Source: Bacteroides pyogenes_A
GTDB lineage: Bacteria; Bacteroidota; Bacteroidia; Bacteroidales; Bacteroidaceae
NCBI RefSeq assembly: GCF_048595595.1
Contig: NZ_CP184347.1
Reading direction: 5' to 3' (one strand)
Length of the DNA stretch: 64,000 bases
This document shows, one piece after another, positions 54,664 through 64,000 of this stretch. Made by a program: the position numbers and the translations under genes. Numbering within the stretch: the stretch's first letter is position 1; every line of letters begins with the position of its first letter. The notes under the pieces were generated by a model, which was given only the letters and a program-made list of their open reading frames with translations, did not search any database and was not told the origin of the DNA.

Positions 54664-54689
54664 AACCCACGTGTGCATCCACGTGGGTT
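54664..54689 (-). terminator. Terminator for the OmpA-like gene
   Basis: AACCCACGTG and CACGTGGGTT form a perfect 10-bp stem with a 6-nt loop; on the minus strand it is followed by TTGTTTTA. It lies about 135 bp beyond the OmpA stop. Confidence 0.7.
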
Positions 54690-54825
54690 ATCTTCTGATA
54701 TAATTTGTTACTGAGCACTACAACCACCCTAAGCGGACTTAACATAAACCACCCTGAAACGGTACATCAAGAACTGCCAGAATGGTATAAGAAAATCAGC
54801 TGCTTGTACACATGTCGGGTACTTT

Positions 54826-55500
54826 TTAATTAGCGGCTTCCGCATTCTTTATCATTTGTTCACTGGCATACATATAAACTTCTACACGACGGTTTTGATC
54901 GGCAGCTTTAGATTCGTCGTACTGGGAATAGCCCATCCCCTTTACTGCTTTAAACTGCGAAGGAGATACTCCGCACTGCTGCAAATATTTCTGTACTGCA
55001 AATGCGCGGTTATTGGAAACCTTTTGATTGGCTTCGTAACTTCCAACTTTATCGGTATGACCTAACACAGCAATGTCAATCGTCGGGTCCTCTTTCAACA
55101 CTGTGGCAAATTCTGCCAATGCATTCTTTGAGCTATTACTCAACGCAGAAGAGTTAAATGGGAAAAGAATACCGGAGCTAAAAGACACTTTTACAGCATC
55201 CAGTCCATTGGCATCTTTCACTTTTTCCACTTGAGCACCCTCTATTCTGGCAGCTTCTGCAGCTTTTTTATCCATCTTATGTCCGATTGCAGCACCGGCC
55301 CCGGCACCTACTGCCGTACCAATAGCTGCACCAATAGCAGCACCTTTACCTTTTCCTATAACGCCACCGAGAATAGCACCTAACGCTGCTCCCGAACCAC
55401 CACCAATGGCTGCGCCTTTACCAGCATTATTCATACTGGCACAACCGCCTAAGATAATAGCGAGGCTCATAAACAGAACCATGAATTTCATTTTGCTCAT
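54826..55500 (-). CDS. OmpA-family lipoprotein with glycine zipper
   Basis: The 224-residue protein has a lipobox (LGGC, cysteine 20), a glycine-zipper segment at about 25-80 (GKGAAIGGGSGAALGAI, then GAAIGAAIGTAVGAGAG) and a C-terminal OmpA domain (about 105-215; LGHTDKVGSYEANQKVSNNR, AADQNRRVEVYM). The OmpA domain binds peptidoglycan, so the protein anchors the outer membrane to the cell wall. A TATCTTTG element lies 51 bp upstream at 55551-55558 on the minus strand. Confidence 0.94.
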   Translation of the reverse strand: MSKMKFMVLFMSLAIILGGCASMNNAGKGAAIGGGSGAALGAILGGVIGKGKGAAIGAAIGTAVGAGAGAAIGHKMDKKAAEAARIEGAQVEKVKDANGLDAVKVSFSSGILFPFNSSALSNSSKNALAEFATVLKEDPTIDIAVLGHTDKVGSYEANQKVSNNRAFAVQKYLQQCGVSPSQFKAVKGMGYSQYDESKAADQNRRVEVYMYASEQMIKNAEAAN

Positions 55501-55550
55501 AATTGCATCGTTTTTAATTAATTCATAAATAATTGAATCAGATAATAATG

Positions 55551-55558
55551 CAAAGATA
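55551..55558 (-). promoter_or_regulatory. -7 promoter element of the OmpA-like gene
   Basis: The minus strand reads TATCTTTG, an exact match, 51 bp before the start. It predicts a leader of about 45 nt. Confidence 0.5.
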
Positions 55559-55785
55559 AGTATTATTCGTAAAAACTATAATGATTCTCTTAAAAAAGAA
55601 TTTAAATTAGAAAATATAAAGGTTATTTCGTTTATTGTTCTATCTTACATATTCATCAAAGAAAAAATTGCAATCATGTACTGCATTTTATTAAAAACAC
55701 CTGCTTACTCCCAAATCAGCTTCTTACCATTGGAGTTCTTGAAACTTTATTATAATACGGTACATTATCTCAAAGCTTGAGGATA

Positions 55786-55822
55786 AAAAGCAACTCGGAT
55801 CAAAAAGATTCGAGTTGCTTTT
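55786..55822 (-). terminator. Terminator of the gyrA-TPR operon
   Basis: AAAAGCAACTCG pairs with CGAGTTGCTTTT around a 13-nt segment that itself pairs partly, followed on the minus strand by a T-run. Confidence 0.85.
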
Positions 55823-55853
55823 ACGCAAATTTGTGAACAGTATCTAAATATCT

Positions 55854-57071
55854 TTACTTGTTCATCATCGCATCTATTTCCTCAAACTCTGGTCCCATAT
55901 TTAAGTTATAGTATACCCGGTAAAGGCCTTGTATCCATAGGTCTTGTTGATCAGGTTTCAATGCTCTGGCTTTCTCATAATAAGGTTTTGCCTCCTCATA
56001 TAACTTCTTTGCTACAGCTTGTGCTTCTGCATATTTGGGATCGTTAATGTCAGTTGTTGCCTTATCCAAATAATCCTGAGCCTTCATTAAAAATACCAGA
56101 CCTGCATTTGAGTATGCTTCTGCATATTCAGGATCGGAATCAATTGCTTTTTTATAAAAGTCAATAGCATTGTCATATTCTTTCATATTATGATAAAGAT
56201 ATGCCTTCACATATAAATACAACTTGTTGCTGGGATCACCAGCCAGCATCTTATCTGCAAATTCCATTGCTTTGGCTGCTTGGTTAGTTCCATTATAGTA
56301 GTCTACTAAATTTGCAAAGAAATAATCATTGCTGGGAAATTGAAGAATGCCATTTTCTAACGTTTTGATCCACGTAGCAGTATCTCCTTTGGCTTTATAA
56401 GCTTCAGCCAACAACTGCATCGCAAATTTACCGCCATCTTTATCTGTCAAAGCCATCGGCGCATATTTCAACACCGCGTCTTTATTACCTACCCTATCAG
56501 CAGCCAAAGTTGCATAATAAGCTATTTGTGGTAAAAGAGTATCGTTCTTCGCCAGTTCTTTATCCGCCAACATAGGATAAGAAGCTGACTCTACGTAAGT
56601 CCCAAAGAATTTCAGAGCTTCATCGTTCTTATCCATGTTAAAGAACTGAATACCACCATTAATCAAATTGGGACGTTCGGCCAACATACTGGCTGCATTG
56701 TTTTTTCTGAATTTGTTCTTGATTTTACCTTTTTCATTAGGCATCTGTGCCAAATCGTCACATTTCACAAAGTATTCATACATTTTCAAAATACTGTTGT
56801 AGACCTTTAATGTATCGTAGGGTTTTCTCAAAAAGGCATTTTTCATTTGCTCTTCGTTGATACGCTTTTGAATGAACCCGGCCACATCCCATGTTTCGGC
56901 AAGCCCCTTTGTTTCGGGATTGTTCATGGCTTCATTAATCAATTGCTCAGCTTGATTAAAGTTTGGTTTTACTTCACTGGCAATACTTTTTGCTTCTTTC
57001 ACATTTTTCATTTGAGCAAATGAAGCGCTGACGGCCATTAATAAAACCATCGAAAATAATACTCTTTTCAT
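55854..57071 (-). CDS. TPR-repeat protein, exported
   Basis: The 405-residue protein has a signal peptide (MKRVLFSMVLLMAVSASFAQ) and several tetratricopeptide repeats (clear copies at about 285-320, EYDNAIDFYKKAIDSDPEYAEAYSNAG, and near the C-terminus). It should be periplasmic. It starts 32 bp after gyrA and shares the terminator downstream. TPR proteins scaffold complexes; the partner here is unknown. Confidence 0.9.
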   Translation of the reverse strand: MKRVLFSMVLLMAVSASFAQMKNVKEAKSIASEVKPNFNQAEQLINEAMNNPETKGLAETWDVAGFIQKRINEEQMKNAFLRKPYDTLKVYNSILKMYEYFVKCDDLAQMPNEKGKIKNKFRKNNAASMLAERPNLINGGIQFFNMDKNDEALKFFGTYVESASYPMLADKELAKNDTLLPQIAYYATLAADRVGNKDAVLKYAPMALTDKDGGKFAMQLLAEAYKAKGDTATWIKTLENGILQFPSNDYFFANLVDYYNGTNQAAKAMEFADKMLAGDPSNKLYLYVKAYLYHNMKEYDNAIDFYKKAIDSDPEYAEAYSNAGLVFLMKAQDYLDKATTDINDPKYAEAQAVAKKLYEEAKPYYEKARALKPDQQDLWIQGLYRVYYNLNMGPEFEEIDAMMNK

Positions 57072-57103
57072 AATTGTTGCTCGATTAGTTATTAATAATA
57101 TGT

Positions 57104-59665
57104 CTATTCTCTTTCCTTATCGTTATTCTCATTCGCATTATCATTCTCCGACTTCTCCACCGTTTCATCAGTAGTTGTTTTTCTTTCCGTTTCTTCTTCG
57201 AGTACTTCGTCTTCAAGACTGTCTGTCGCTACTTTACAAACAGAACCAATCTGATCATTGCGTTTTTCAAGATTAATCAAACGAACTCCCTGAGTGGCAC
57301 GTCCCATTATACGAACGTCGGCAACTTTCAAGCGAATCGTAATACCTGATTTATTAATAATCATCAGGTCGTTTTCGTCCGTAACGGATTTAATCGTAAC
57401 CAGCTTTCCTGTTTTCTCAGTGATGTTCATAGTCTTAACACCTTTGCCGCCACGATTTGTCTTACGATAGTCTTCTATTTCAGAACGTTTGCCATATCCT
57501 TGTGCGGAAACCACCATGACAGATTCCGTATCAAAATCTTTAAGGCAAATCATTCCTACCACTTCATCTTCTCCGTCATTATCCAACGTAATGCCACGTA
57601 CTCCAGTCGCAGTACGTCCCATCACGCGTACCGTTGCTTCGTGGAAGCGAATGGCTCGCCCGTTCCGGTTGGCTATGATAATTTCATTATTTCCATTTGT
57701 CATCCGAACCTCAATTACACTGTCATCTTCACGAATAGTGATGGCATTCACACCGTTTTGACGCGGACGGGAATATTGCTCAAGCAACGTTTTCTTGATA
57801 ATACCTTTTTTCGTACAGAACAAAACATAGTGAGTGTTGATAAACTCGGTATCTTCCAAACTCTTTACACGGAGATATGCTGTTACATTGTCATCCGAGT
57901 CGATATTCAACAAGTTTTGAATGGCACGCCCTTTAGAGTTCTTCGTTCCTTCCGGTATTTCGTACACTTTCAGCCAATAGCATTTTCCTTTTTGAGTAAA
58001 AAACATCATGGTGTTGTGCATTGTAGCAGGATAGATATGCTCAACGAAATCCTCGTCACGGGTTTCTGTCCCTTTTGAACCTACCCCGCCACGGTTTTGT
58101 GCTCGGAAATCCACCAATGGCGTGCGTTTAATATATCCCAAATGAGAAATTGTAATGATCATCTGATCATCTGCATAAAAGTCTTCCGGGTTAAACTCTT
58201 CTGACGAGTAAACAATTTCAGAACGGCGTTCGTCTCCATACTTCGCCTTTACTTCCGACAATTCTTCTTTAATTACACTGCGGCATACTGCATCATCGGC
58301 GAGAATACTTTCTAAATATGCTATTTGCTTCATAATTTCTCCGTACTCGGCATGAAGCTGATCTTGCATCAGGCCGGTCAATTGCCTCAAACGCATTTCC
58401 ACAATAGCACGCGACTGTATTTCTGTCAGACTGAAACGCTCCATCAAACCGGCAATTGCATCATTCGGTGTCTTGGCGGCACGAATAATGCGAATAACTT
58501 CATCGATATTATCAGAAGCGATAATTAAGCCTTCGAGGATATGTGCGCGCTCTTTTGCTTTGCGCAAGTCAAATTGAGTACGACGAATAACGACTTCGTG
58601 CCTATGCTCTATGAAGTATTTGATCATATCCCTTAGGTTCAAAGTCTTTGGTCTTCCATGTACTAATGCAACATTATTCACACCGAATGATGTTTGAAGA
58701 GCAGTCATTTTATACAACTTATTCAAGACAACGCTTGCGTTTGCATCACGTTTCACATCGATTACGATGCGCATGCCTTCACGATCGGATTCATCATTCG
58801 CATTTGAGATACCTTCTATCCGTTTGTCATTAACAAGGTCTGCAATATTCTTAATGAGATCGGCCTTATTTACGTTATAAGGAATCTCTGTTATTATAAT
58901 TTTATCGTGCGCTTGTCCGTTTTCTATCTCTGCCTTTGCGCGCATAACCACACGTCCGCGCCCTGTTAAATATGCTTCACGCACACCGCCCATACCATAT
59001 ATATATCCTCCTGTCGGAAAATCGGGGGCTTTAACGAAATTCATCAGCTCTTCGACTGTAATTTCCGAATTGTCGATATAAGCCTCGCATGCATCGATTA
59101 CTTCAGAAAGGTTGTGTGGGGGCATATTGGTAGCCATACCGACAGCAATACCGGAAGCTCCGTTTACCAAAAGGTTAGGGATGCGTGTCGGCATCACCTT
59201 GGGTTCCATCAGCGTATTGTCAAAGTTCGGATCAAAGTCAACGGTTTCTTTGTATAAGTCATCCATCATTGCTTCCCCAAGCTTGTTCAAACGGGCCTCC
59301 GTATAACGCATCGCTGCGGGGCTGTCGCCGTCTACCGATCCGAAATTACCCTGTCCGTCTACTAAAGGATACCGCATAGCCCACTCTTGAGCCATACGAA
59401 CCATCGCCAAATATACGGAAGAATCTCCATGAGGGTGATATTTACCAAGCACTTCACCCACTATTCTGGCAGATTTTTTATAGGGTTTATCCGATGTATT
59501 GCCCAGCTCCATCATTCCATACAAAATTCTGCGGTGAACGGGCTTAAATCCATCCCTAACATCGGGAAGAGCACGCGAAACAATAACCGACATAGAATAA
59601 TCTATGTACGACGACTTCATTTCCTCCTCGATATTGATTTTTATAATTCTCTCTTGTTCAAGCAT
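57104..59665 (-). CDS. gyrA: DNA gyrase subunit A
   Basis: The 853-residue protein has the winged-helix breakage-reunion domain with catalytic Tyr121 (RYTEARL), the conserved HPHGDSSVY loop, a coiled coil and six C-terminal blade motifs. Asp81 and Ser82 in the quinolone pocket are wild-type, with the numbering of B. fragilis GyrA. The C-terminus carries an acidic, Asn-rich tail (EEETERKTTTDETVEKSEND) of unknown role. The gene is cotranscribed with the TPR gene and divergent from clpC. Confidence 0.97.
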   Translation of the reverse strand: MLEQERIIKINIEEEMKSSYIDYSMSVIVSRALPDVRDGFKPVHRRILYGMMELGNTSDKPYKKSARIVGEVLGKYHPHGDSSVYLAMVRMAQEWAMRYPLVDGQGNFGSVDGDSPAAMRYTEARLNKLGEAMMDDLYKETVDFDPNFDNTLMEPKVMPTRIPNLLVNGASGIAVGMATNMPPHNLSEVIDACEAYIDNSEITVEELMNFVKAPDFPTGGYIYGMGGVREAYLTGRGRVVMRAKAEIENGQAHDKIIITEIPYNVNKADLIKNIADLVNDKRIEGISNANDESDREGMRIVIDVKRDANASVVLNKLYKMTALQTSFGVNNVALVHGRPKTLNLRDMIKYFIEHRHEVVIRRTQFDLRKAKERAHILEGLIIASDNIDEVIRIIRAAKTPNDAIAGLMERFSLTEIQSRAIVEMRLRQLTGLMQDQLHAEYGEIMKQIAYLESILADDAVCRSVIKEELSEVKAKYGDERRSEIVYSSEEFNPEDFYADDQMIITISHLGYIKRTPLVDFRAQNRGGVGSKGTETRDEDFVEHIYPATMHNTMMFFTQKGKCYWLKVYEIPEGTKNSKGRAIQNLLNIDSDDNVTAYLRVKSLEDTEFINTHYVLFCTKKGIIKKTLLEQYSRPRQNGVNAITIREDDSVIEVRMTNGNNEIIIANRNGRAIRFHEATVRVMGRTATGVRGITLDNDGEDEVVGMICLKDFDTESVMVVSAQGYGKRSEIEDYRKTNRGGKGVKTMNITEKTGKLVTIKSVTDENDLMIINKSGITIRLKVADVRIMGRATQGVRLINLEKRNDQIGSVCKVATDSLEDEVLEEETERKTTTDETVEKSENDNANENNDKERE

Positions 59666-60019
59666 TTAAAAGGAATATTAATTATACAATCTATGGTTTG
59701 TGAAAAACCATGCTAAATTACGACTTTTCCCGAACATACGAAAGTTTTTTCAAAGAAAGTTTATCTTCTCTTATCAAGCAAATTGCTTTTACTAAGCAGC
59801 GGAAGTCCTAATATTAAAAGTAAAATATTAAAAACAAAAGTCAATTTAATAATGTATATATGATTATTGCTTACATCTTAATGTTACATACTAAAAGTAA
59901 AAAATCATATTTTATGGCATACGATTTGCAATATAAAAAATACAAAGCATCGCACATGCTCAATTAAATGTGTATATTTGCAGCATGGAATATAAAATTC
60001 ATAGAAGGAAAGGAAGAGT
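59666..60019. other. Divergent gyrA/clpC intergenic region
   Basis: 354 bp, strongly AT-rich. The only signal identified is the clpC -7 element at 59973-59980. No gyrA promoter of the usual form could be found. Confidence 0.6.
59973..59980 (+). promoter_or_regulatory. -7 promoter element of clpC
   Basis: TATATTTG fits TAnnTTTG and lies 39 bp before the ATG. A purine-rich GGAAAGGAAGAG just before the start could act as a Shine-Dalgarno site. Confidence 0.45.
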
Positions 60020-62557
60020 ATGAATAACCAATTCTCACAAAGAGTTTCAGATATTATTGTATATAGCAAAGAAGAGGCCAATCGTCTAAGGAATAGCTAT
60101 ATAGGCCCCGAGCATCTTTTATTGGGAATAATTCGGGAAGGTGAAGGAAAAGCTATCGAGATATTATCGAAACTTAATACAGATTTAGCTGTTATAAAAC
60201 ATCAAATTGAAGATCATTTGAAAGCAGAAGCCAATAATATGCTGCTGCCGGATTCGGATATATCGCTATCCAACGAAGCGGAAAAAATATTGAAAATGTG
60301 CATTTTAGAGGCTCGCGGAATGAGGAGTAACATAGCAGATACAGAACATGTTTTACTCGCTATTTTAAGAGAAAAAAAGAACATGGCCGCTTCTGTGCTT
60401 GAGTTGAACAATGTAAGTTACGTAAAAGTACTTGAACAAACCTCGTTGCAGCCGGATTTGAATTCCGGCATGGGATTTCCAGAGGAAGAAGACGATGAGG
60501 ATGAAGAAGAAATGCCTTCTTCCCGATCCGGGAATACGGGCAGTCGCGGGGATCGCCGGCAGCAGGCGCAAACTGTTTCCCCCAAAACATCCAACGATAC
60601 GCCGGTACTTGACAACTTCGGCATAGATATGACGAAAGCAGCCGAAGAGGGACGTCTTGATCCGGTGGTCGGACGGGAAAGGGAGATTGAGCGATTGGCA
60701 CAAATATTGAGTCGCCGCAAGAAAAACAACCCTATTTTAATAGGAGAACCCGGAGTCGGAAAATCAGCCATCGTCGAAGGACTTGCTTTAAGAATTACGC
60801 AAAAGAAAGTGTCTCGCATTTTATTTGATAAACGCGTAGTAACACTTGATATGACCTCAGTAGTGGCCGGAACCAAATACCGAGGACAGTTTGAAGAGCG
60901 CATTCGCTCGATCCTGAACGAATTGCAGCGAAATCCGAACGTTATCCTGTTTATCGATGAGATACATACGATTGTCGGGGCAGGTTCGGCAGCCGGTTCG
61001 ATGGATGCTGCGAATATGTTGAAGCCGGCTTTGGCCAGAGGAGAGGTGCAATGTATCGGCGCTACGACATTGGATGAATATCGCAAGAACATTGAAAAGG
61101 ACGGTGCATTGGAACGCCGCTTCCAGAAAGTAGTGGTAGAGCCTACCAATGCTGACGAAACCCTTCAGATTTTGCGTAATATTAAAGAAAAATACGAAGA
61201 TCATCACAACGTAAACTATACGGATGAAGCATTGGAGGCTTGCGTGAACTTGACAGGACGATACATTACCGACCGCAATTTTCCCGACAAGGCCATCGAT
61301 GCTTTGGACGAAGCCGGTTCGCGGGTACATCTTACCAACGTGAATGTTCCTAAAGAAATTGAACAACAGGAAAAACTGATTGAAGAAGCGAAAACCAAGA
61401 AAAACGAAGCTGTAAAATCACAGAATTTTGAACTTGCCGCCAGCTTCCGGGACAAAGAGAAAGAGCTCGCTTCTGAGTTGGAGTTAATGAAAAAGGAGTG
61501 GGAAGCAAGCCTGAAGGAGAACAGGCAAACGGTTGACGCTGAAGAAATTGCCAATGTGGTCTCCATGATGTCGGGTATCCCTGTGCAACGTATGGCTCAA
61601 GCCGAAGGTCTCAAGCTGGCAAGCATGAAAGAAGAATTGCAGTCGAGAGTCATTGCTCAGGATGCAGCCATCGAAAAGCTGGTCAAGGCTATTTTAAGAA
61701 GCCGTGTAGGGCTGAAGGACCCCAACAAGCCGATCGGAACTTTTATGTTCTTAGGCCCCACAGGCGTAGGTAAAACTCATCTGGCCAAAGAATTGGCAAA
61801 GCATATGTTCGGTTCTTCCGATGCGTTGATACGTATAGACATGAGCGAATTCATGGAGAAATTTACGGTTTCGCGTTTGGTCGGAGCTCCTCCGGGGTAC
61901 GTCGGCTACGAAGAAGGCGGGCAACTTACGGAGAAAGTCCGCCGCAAGCCCTACTCCATCGTTTTGCTCGATGAAATAGAGAAGGCGCATCCCGATGTTT
62001 TCAATCTCCTTCTTCAGGTAATGGATGAAGGACGATTGACTGACAGTTATGGCAGAATGGTAGATTTTAAGAACACTGTCCTGATCATGACTTCTAATAT
62101 CGGGACACGGCAGCTTAAAGAATTCGGGCGCGGCATCGGATTCGCCACGCAAAGCCGGCTGGATGATAAAGAGTTCTCGCGAAGTGTGATACAGAAAGCA
62201 CTGAACAAATCATTCGCGCCTGAATTCCTAAACCGTGTGGATGAAGTAATTACGTTCGACCAACTCTCTTTTGAAGCAATAAAGAAGATTGTGGACATTG
62301 AGTTGAAGGAATTGTACTCCCGGATGGAAAGCATTGGATATAAACTCGTTATTGATGAAAAAGCGAAAGATTTCATCGCCGGAAAAGGATACGACGTTCA
62401 ATATGGAGCACGCCCGTTGAAACGCGCCATCCAAACCTATCTGGAGGACGGACTGTCAGAGCTTATCGTTTCCGCCGCAGTAAAAGAGGGAGATACCATA
62501 CAAGTGGTTCTAAATGAAGGAGAAGATAAACCGGAAATGAAAGTTATTGCCGGATAA
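60020..62557 (+). CDS. clpC: ClpC-type ATP-dependent protease ATPase subunit
   Basis: The 845-residue AAA+ unfoldase has an N domain (about 1-145), an acidic low-complexity linker (EEEDDEDEEEMPSS), AAA1 with GEPGVGKSA, a coiled middle domain with a UVR-like motif (FELAASFRDKEKELASEL), AAA2 with GPTGVGKTH and a ClpB-D2-like small domain at the end. The UVR motif marks it as ClpC/MecB type. It feeds ClpP, which is not in the window. Its terminator and the htpG gene follow. Confidence 0.96.
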   Translation: MNNQFSQRVSDIIVYSKEEANRLRNSYIGPEHLLLGIIREGEGKAIEILSKLNTDLAVIKHQIEDHLKAEANNMLLPDSDISLSNEAEKILKMCILEARGMRSNIADTEHVLLAILREKKNMAASVLELNNVSYVKVLEQTSLQPDLNSGMGFPEEEDDEDEEEMPSSRSGNTGSRGDRRQQAQTVSPKTSNDTPVLDNFGIDMTKAAEEGRLDPVVGREREIERLAQILSRRKKNNPILIGEPGVGKSAIVEGLALRITQKKVSRILFDKRVVTLDMTSVVAGTKYRGQFEERIRSILNELQRNPNVILFIDEIHTIVGAGSAAGSMDAANMLKPALARGEVQCIGATTLDEYRKNIEKDGALERRFQKVVVEPTNADETLQILRNIKEKYEDHHNVNYTDEALEACVNLTGRYITDRNFPDKAIDALDEAGSRVHLTNVNVPKEIEQQEKLIEEAKTKKNEAVKSQNFELAASFRDKEKELASELELMKKEWEASLKENRQTVDAEEIANVVSMMSGIPVQRMAQAEGLKLASMKEELQSRVIAQDAAIEKLVKAILRSRVGLKDPNKPIGTFMFLGPTGVGKTHLAKELAKHMFGSSDALIRIDMSEFMEKFTVSRLVGAPPGYVGYEEGGQLTEKVRRKPYSIVLLDEIEKAHPDVFNLLLQVMDEGRLTDSYGRMVDFKNTVLIMTSNIGTRQLKEFGRGIGFATQSRLDDKEFSRSVIQKALNKSFAPEFLNRVDEVITFDQLSFEAIKKIVDIELKELYSRMESIGYKLVIDEKAKDFIAGKGYDVQYGARPLKRAIQTYLEDGLSELIVSAAVKEGDTIQVVLNEGEDKPEMKVIAG

Positions 62558-62596
62558 TCTTTCTCGATTAGAAACAGATTTAATTACCGTGTCAAA

Positions 62597-62628
62597 ATGT
62601 CAGTCCTTATGGTCTGGCATTTTTTTTG
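62597..62628 (+). terminator. Terminator of clpC
   Basis: ATGTCAG pairs with CTGGCAT (one G-U pair) around a small loop, followed by eight T, 40 bp after the stop. Confidence 0.7.
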
Positions 62629-62691
62629 CCTTTTCAGGGCAGAATATGATAGAAACGAATTTATAAACAATCTAAAAAAATACACGTTATC

Positions 62692-64000
62692 ATGCAAAAA
62701 GGAAATATTGGGGTTACTACAGAAAATATTTTCCCTATCATTAAAAAGTTTTTGTACAGCGATCATGAAATTTTCCTTCGTGAATTGGTGTCCAACTCCG
62801 TAGATGCTACTCAGAAATTGAATACGTTGGCCTCGATGGGTGAATTTAAAGGCGATCTCGGCGACTTGACAATTCGTGTCGAATTAGGTAAAGATACCAT
62901 TACCATCTCCGATCGGGGAATCGGTCTGACCGCCGAAGAAATCGAGAAGTACATCAATCAAATTGCATTCTCCGGCGCCAACGACTTTTTGGAGAAATAT
63001 AAAAATGACGCCAATGCCATTATCGGGCATTTCGGATTGGGCTTCTATTCGGCATTCATGGTTGCCCAAAAAGTGGAGATTATCACCAAATCTTATCAGG
63101 AAGGTTCGCAAGCCGTAAAATGGACGTGCGACGGAAGCCCGGAGTTCACCATTGAAAACGTAGAGAAAGCCGATCGCGGAACGGATATCATATTATATAT
63201 CGACGACGATTGCAAAGAGTTTCTCGAAGAAGCGCGCATTTCCGCCCTTTTGAAAAAGTATTGCAGCTTCCTCCCCGTGCCCATCGCATTCGGAAAGAAA
63301 AAAGAATGGAAAGACGGCAAGCAAGTGGAAACAGCAGAAGACAATATCATCAATGATACGACCCCGTTATGGACACGCAAACCGAGCGACTTGTCGGACG
63401 AAGATTACAAATCTTTCTACAGACGCCTGTACCCGATGTCCGACGAACCATTGTTCTGGATTCATTTGAATGTGGATTATCCGTTCCACCTGACCGGTAT
63501 TCTTTATTTCCCAAAAGTAAAAAGCAATATCGAACTCAACAAGAATAAAATCCAGCTGTATTGCAATCAGGTGTACGTGACCGATTCTGTAGAAGGCATC
63601 GTGCCCGATTTCCTGACTTTGCTGCACGGCGTTATCGATTCTCCGGACATTCCTCTGAACGTGTCGCGCTCTTATCTGCAAAGCGATTCGAATGTAAAAA
63701 AGATTTCGACCTATATCACCAAAAAAGTGTCCGACCGCTTGCAATCGATATTCAAGGCCGACCGCAAACAGTTCGAAGAGAAGTGGAACGACCTGAAGAT
63801 ATTTATCAACTACGGCATGCTTACTCAAGAAGACTTCTATGAGAAAGCACAGAAGTTCTCCCTGTTTACCGACACCAACGATAAGCACTACACTTTCGAA
63901 GACTACCGCACGCTTGTTAAAGACAACCAAACGGATAAAGACGGGAATCTCATCTATCTTTATGCGAACGACAAGGATGAGCAATACAGCTACATCGAAG
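62692..64000 (+). CDS. htpG: Hsp90-type chaperone HtpG (3' end outside window)
   Basis: The N-terminal 436 residues are present. They include the GHKL ATPase with ELVSNSVDATQKL (Glu/Asn), DRGIGLTAEEIEKY, GHFGLGFYSAF, and the middle-domain region up to YANDKDEQYSYIE. It begins MQKGNIGVTTENIFPIIKKF, typical for the family. HtpG is an ATP-dependent folding chaperone that follows clpC here and, with hsp20, suggests a stress-related cluster. Confidence 0.97.
   Translation, partial: MQKGNIGVTTENIFPIIKKFLYSDHEIFLRELVSNSVDATQKLNTLASMGEFKGDLGDLTIRVELGKDTITISDRGIGLTAEEIEKYINQIAFSGANDFLEKYKNDANAIIGHFGLGFYSAFMVAQKVEIITKSYQEGSQAVKWTCDGSPEFTIENVEKADRGTDIILYIDDDCKEFLEEARISALLKKYCSFLPVPIAFGKKKEWKDGKQVETAEDNIINDTTPLWTRKPSDLSDEDYKSFYRRLYPMSDEPLFWIHLNVDYPFHLTGILYFPKVKSNIELNKNKIQLYCNQVYVTDSVEGIVPDFLTLLHGVIDSPDIPLNVSRSYLQSDSNVKKISTYITKKVSDRLQSIFKADRKQFEEKWNDLKIFINYGMLTQEDFYEKAQKFSLFTDTNDKHYTFEDYRTLVKDNQTDKDGNLIYLYANDKDEQYSYIE

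Larger units (their letters stand above)
54466..54825. other. Intergenic region with two terminators and a possible transposase relic
   Basis: 360 bp between convergent genes. It carries terminator hairpins at 54518-54550 and 54664-54689. Between 54712 and 54800, plus-strand frames give a broken EHYNHPKRT plus LNINHPETVHQELPEWYKK, vaguely like the end of an IS3-type transposase. Otherwise nothing recognised. Confidence 0.5.
55501..55853. other. Intergenic region between the OmpA gene and the TPR gene
   Basis: 353 bp, AT-rich. It contains the OmpA promoter element at 55551-55558 (minus) and the terminator of the gyrA-TPR operon. No further gene or repeat was seen. Confidence 0.7.

Overview
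The window looks like a chromosomal core segment of a Bacteroides-type organism (order Bacteroidales, Bacteroidota). The evidence is the gene families (DUF4295, DUF4293, DUF5686, Rpb6-like omega, BamD next to omega, HU fused to LysM, short ClpC-HtpG block), the near absence of Shine-Dalgarno sites, and many promoters with the Bacteroides -7 element TAnnTTTG, several with a TTG about 19-20 bp further upstream. Species cannot be fixed from the sequence alone. About 50 protein genes are supported; no rRNA, tRNA or CRISPR array and no intact insertion sequence was seen.

Layout. 1-7.8 kb, mostly minus strand: a MoxR ATPase cut by the window edge; the ftsY-rimO-HU-(HU-TM-LysM) operon; the ribosomal operon rpmB-rpmG-DUF4295; cinA and tsaD. 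7.9-21.3 kb: a giant TamB-like protein, proS, an S9 dipeptidyl-peptidase-like lipoprotein, a metallo-beta-lactamase-fold hydrolase, a PadR-PspC pair with a clear palindromic operator, and a POT peptide transporter. 21.3-34.6 kb: a YbaK-type deacylase, uvrA, a triple-LysM periplasmic-binding-like protein followed by a beta-barrel protein, DUF4293/omega/bamD, an ACT-domain protein with phenylacetate-CoA ligase, uvrB, a short structured leader RNA before an AlaX-like editing protein, and Hsp20 behind a sigma-54-like promoter. 34.7-43.2 kb: a complete TolC/HlyD/double-ATPase/two-permease ABC efflux operon with a divergent AraC regulator, then a MATE exporter. 43.2-44.6 kb: an unusual non-core patch with a perfect 38-bp inverted repeat enclosing a truncated DUF3795-like gene, then a GC-rich tandem palindrome array. 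44.6-64 kb: DUF5686-rarA-2-hydroxyacid dehydrogenase operon, wecB, a TRIC-like channel, an ECF sigma factor, an oxaloacetate-decarboxylase-type alpha subunit without its biotin lysine, an OmpA lipoprotein, gyrA-TPR, clpC and the start of htpG.

How the genes work together. Four themes recur: envelope biogenesis (TamB, BamD, OmpA, LysM proteins, DUF5686), translation and its quality control (ProRS without an obvious editing insertion, a YbaK-type deacylase, an AlaX-like protein, TsaD, RimO, three ribosomal-type proteins), DNA repair and topology (UvrA, UvrB, RarA, GyrA), and proteostasis or stress (Hsp20, ClpC, HtpG).

The best candidates for something undescribed are the IR-bounded cassette at 43466-44239, the paired palindrome arrays at 14.25 and 44.4 kb that share a 36-bp block, the membrane-spanning HU-LysM protein that could tie DNA to peptidoglycan, and the short terminator-ended RNA at about 33.36-33.42 kb.
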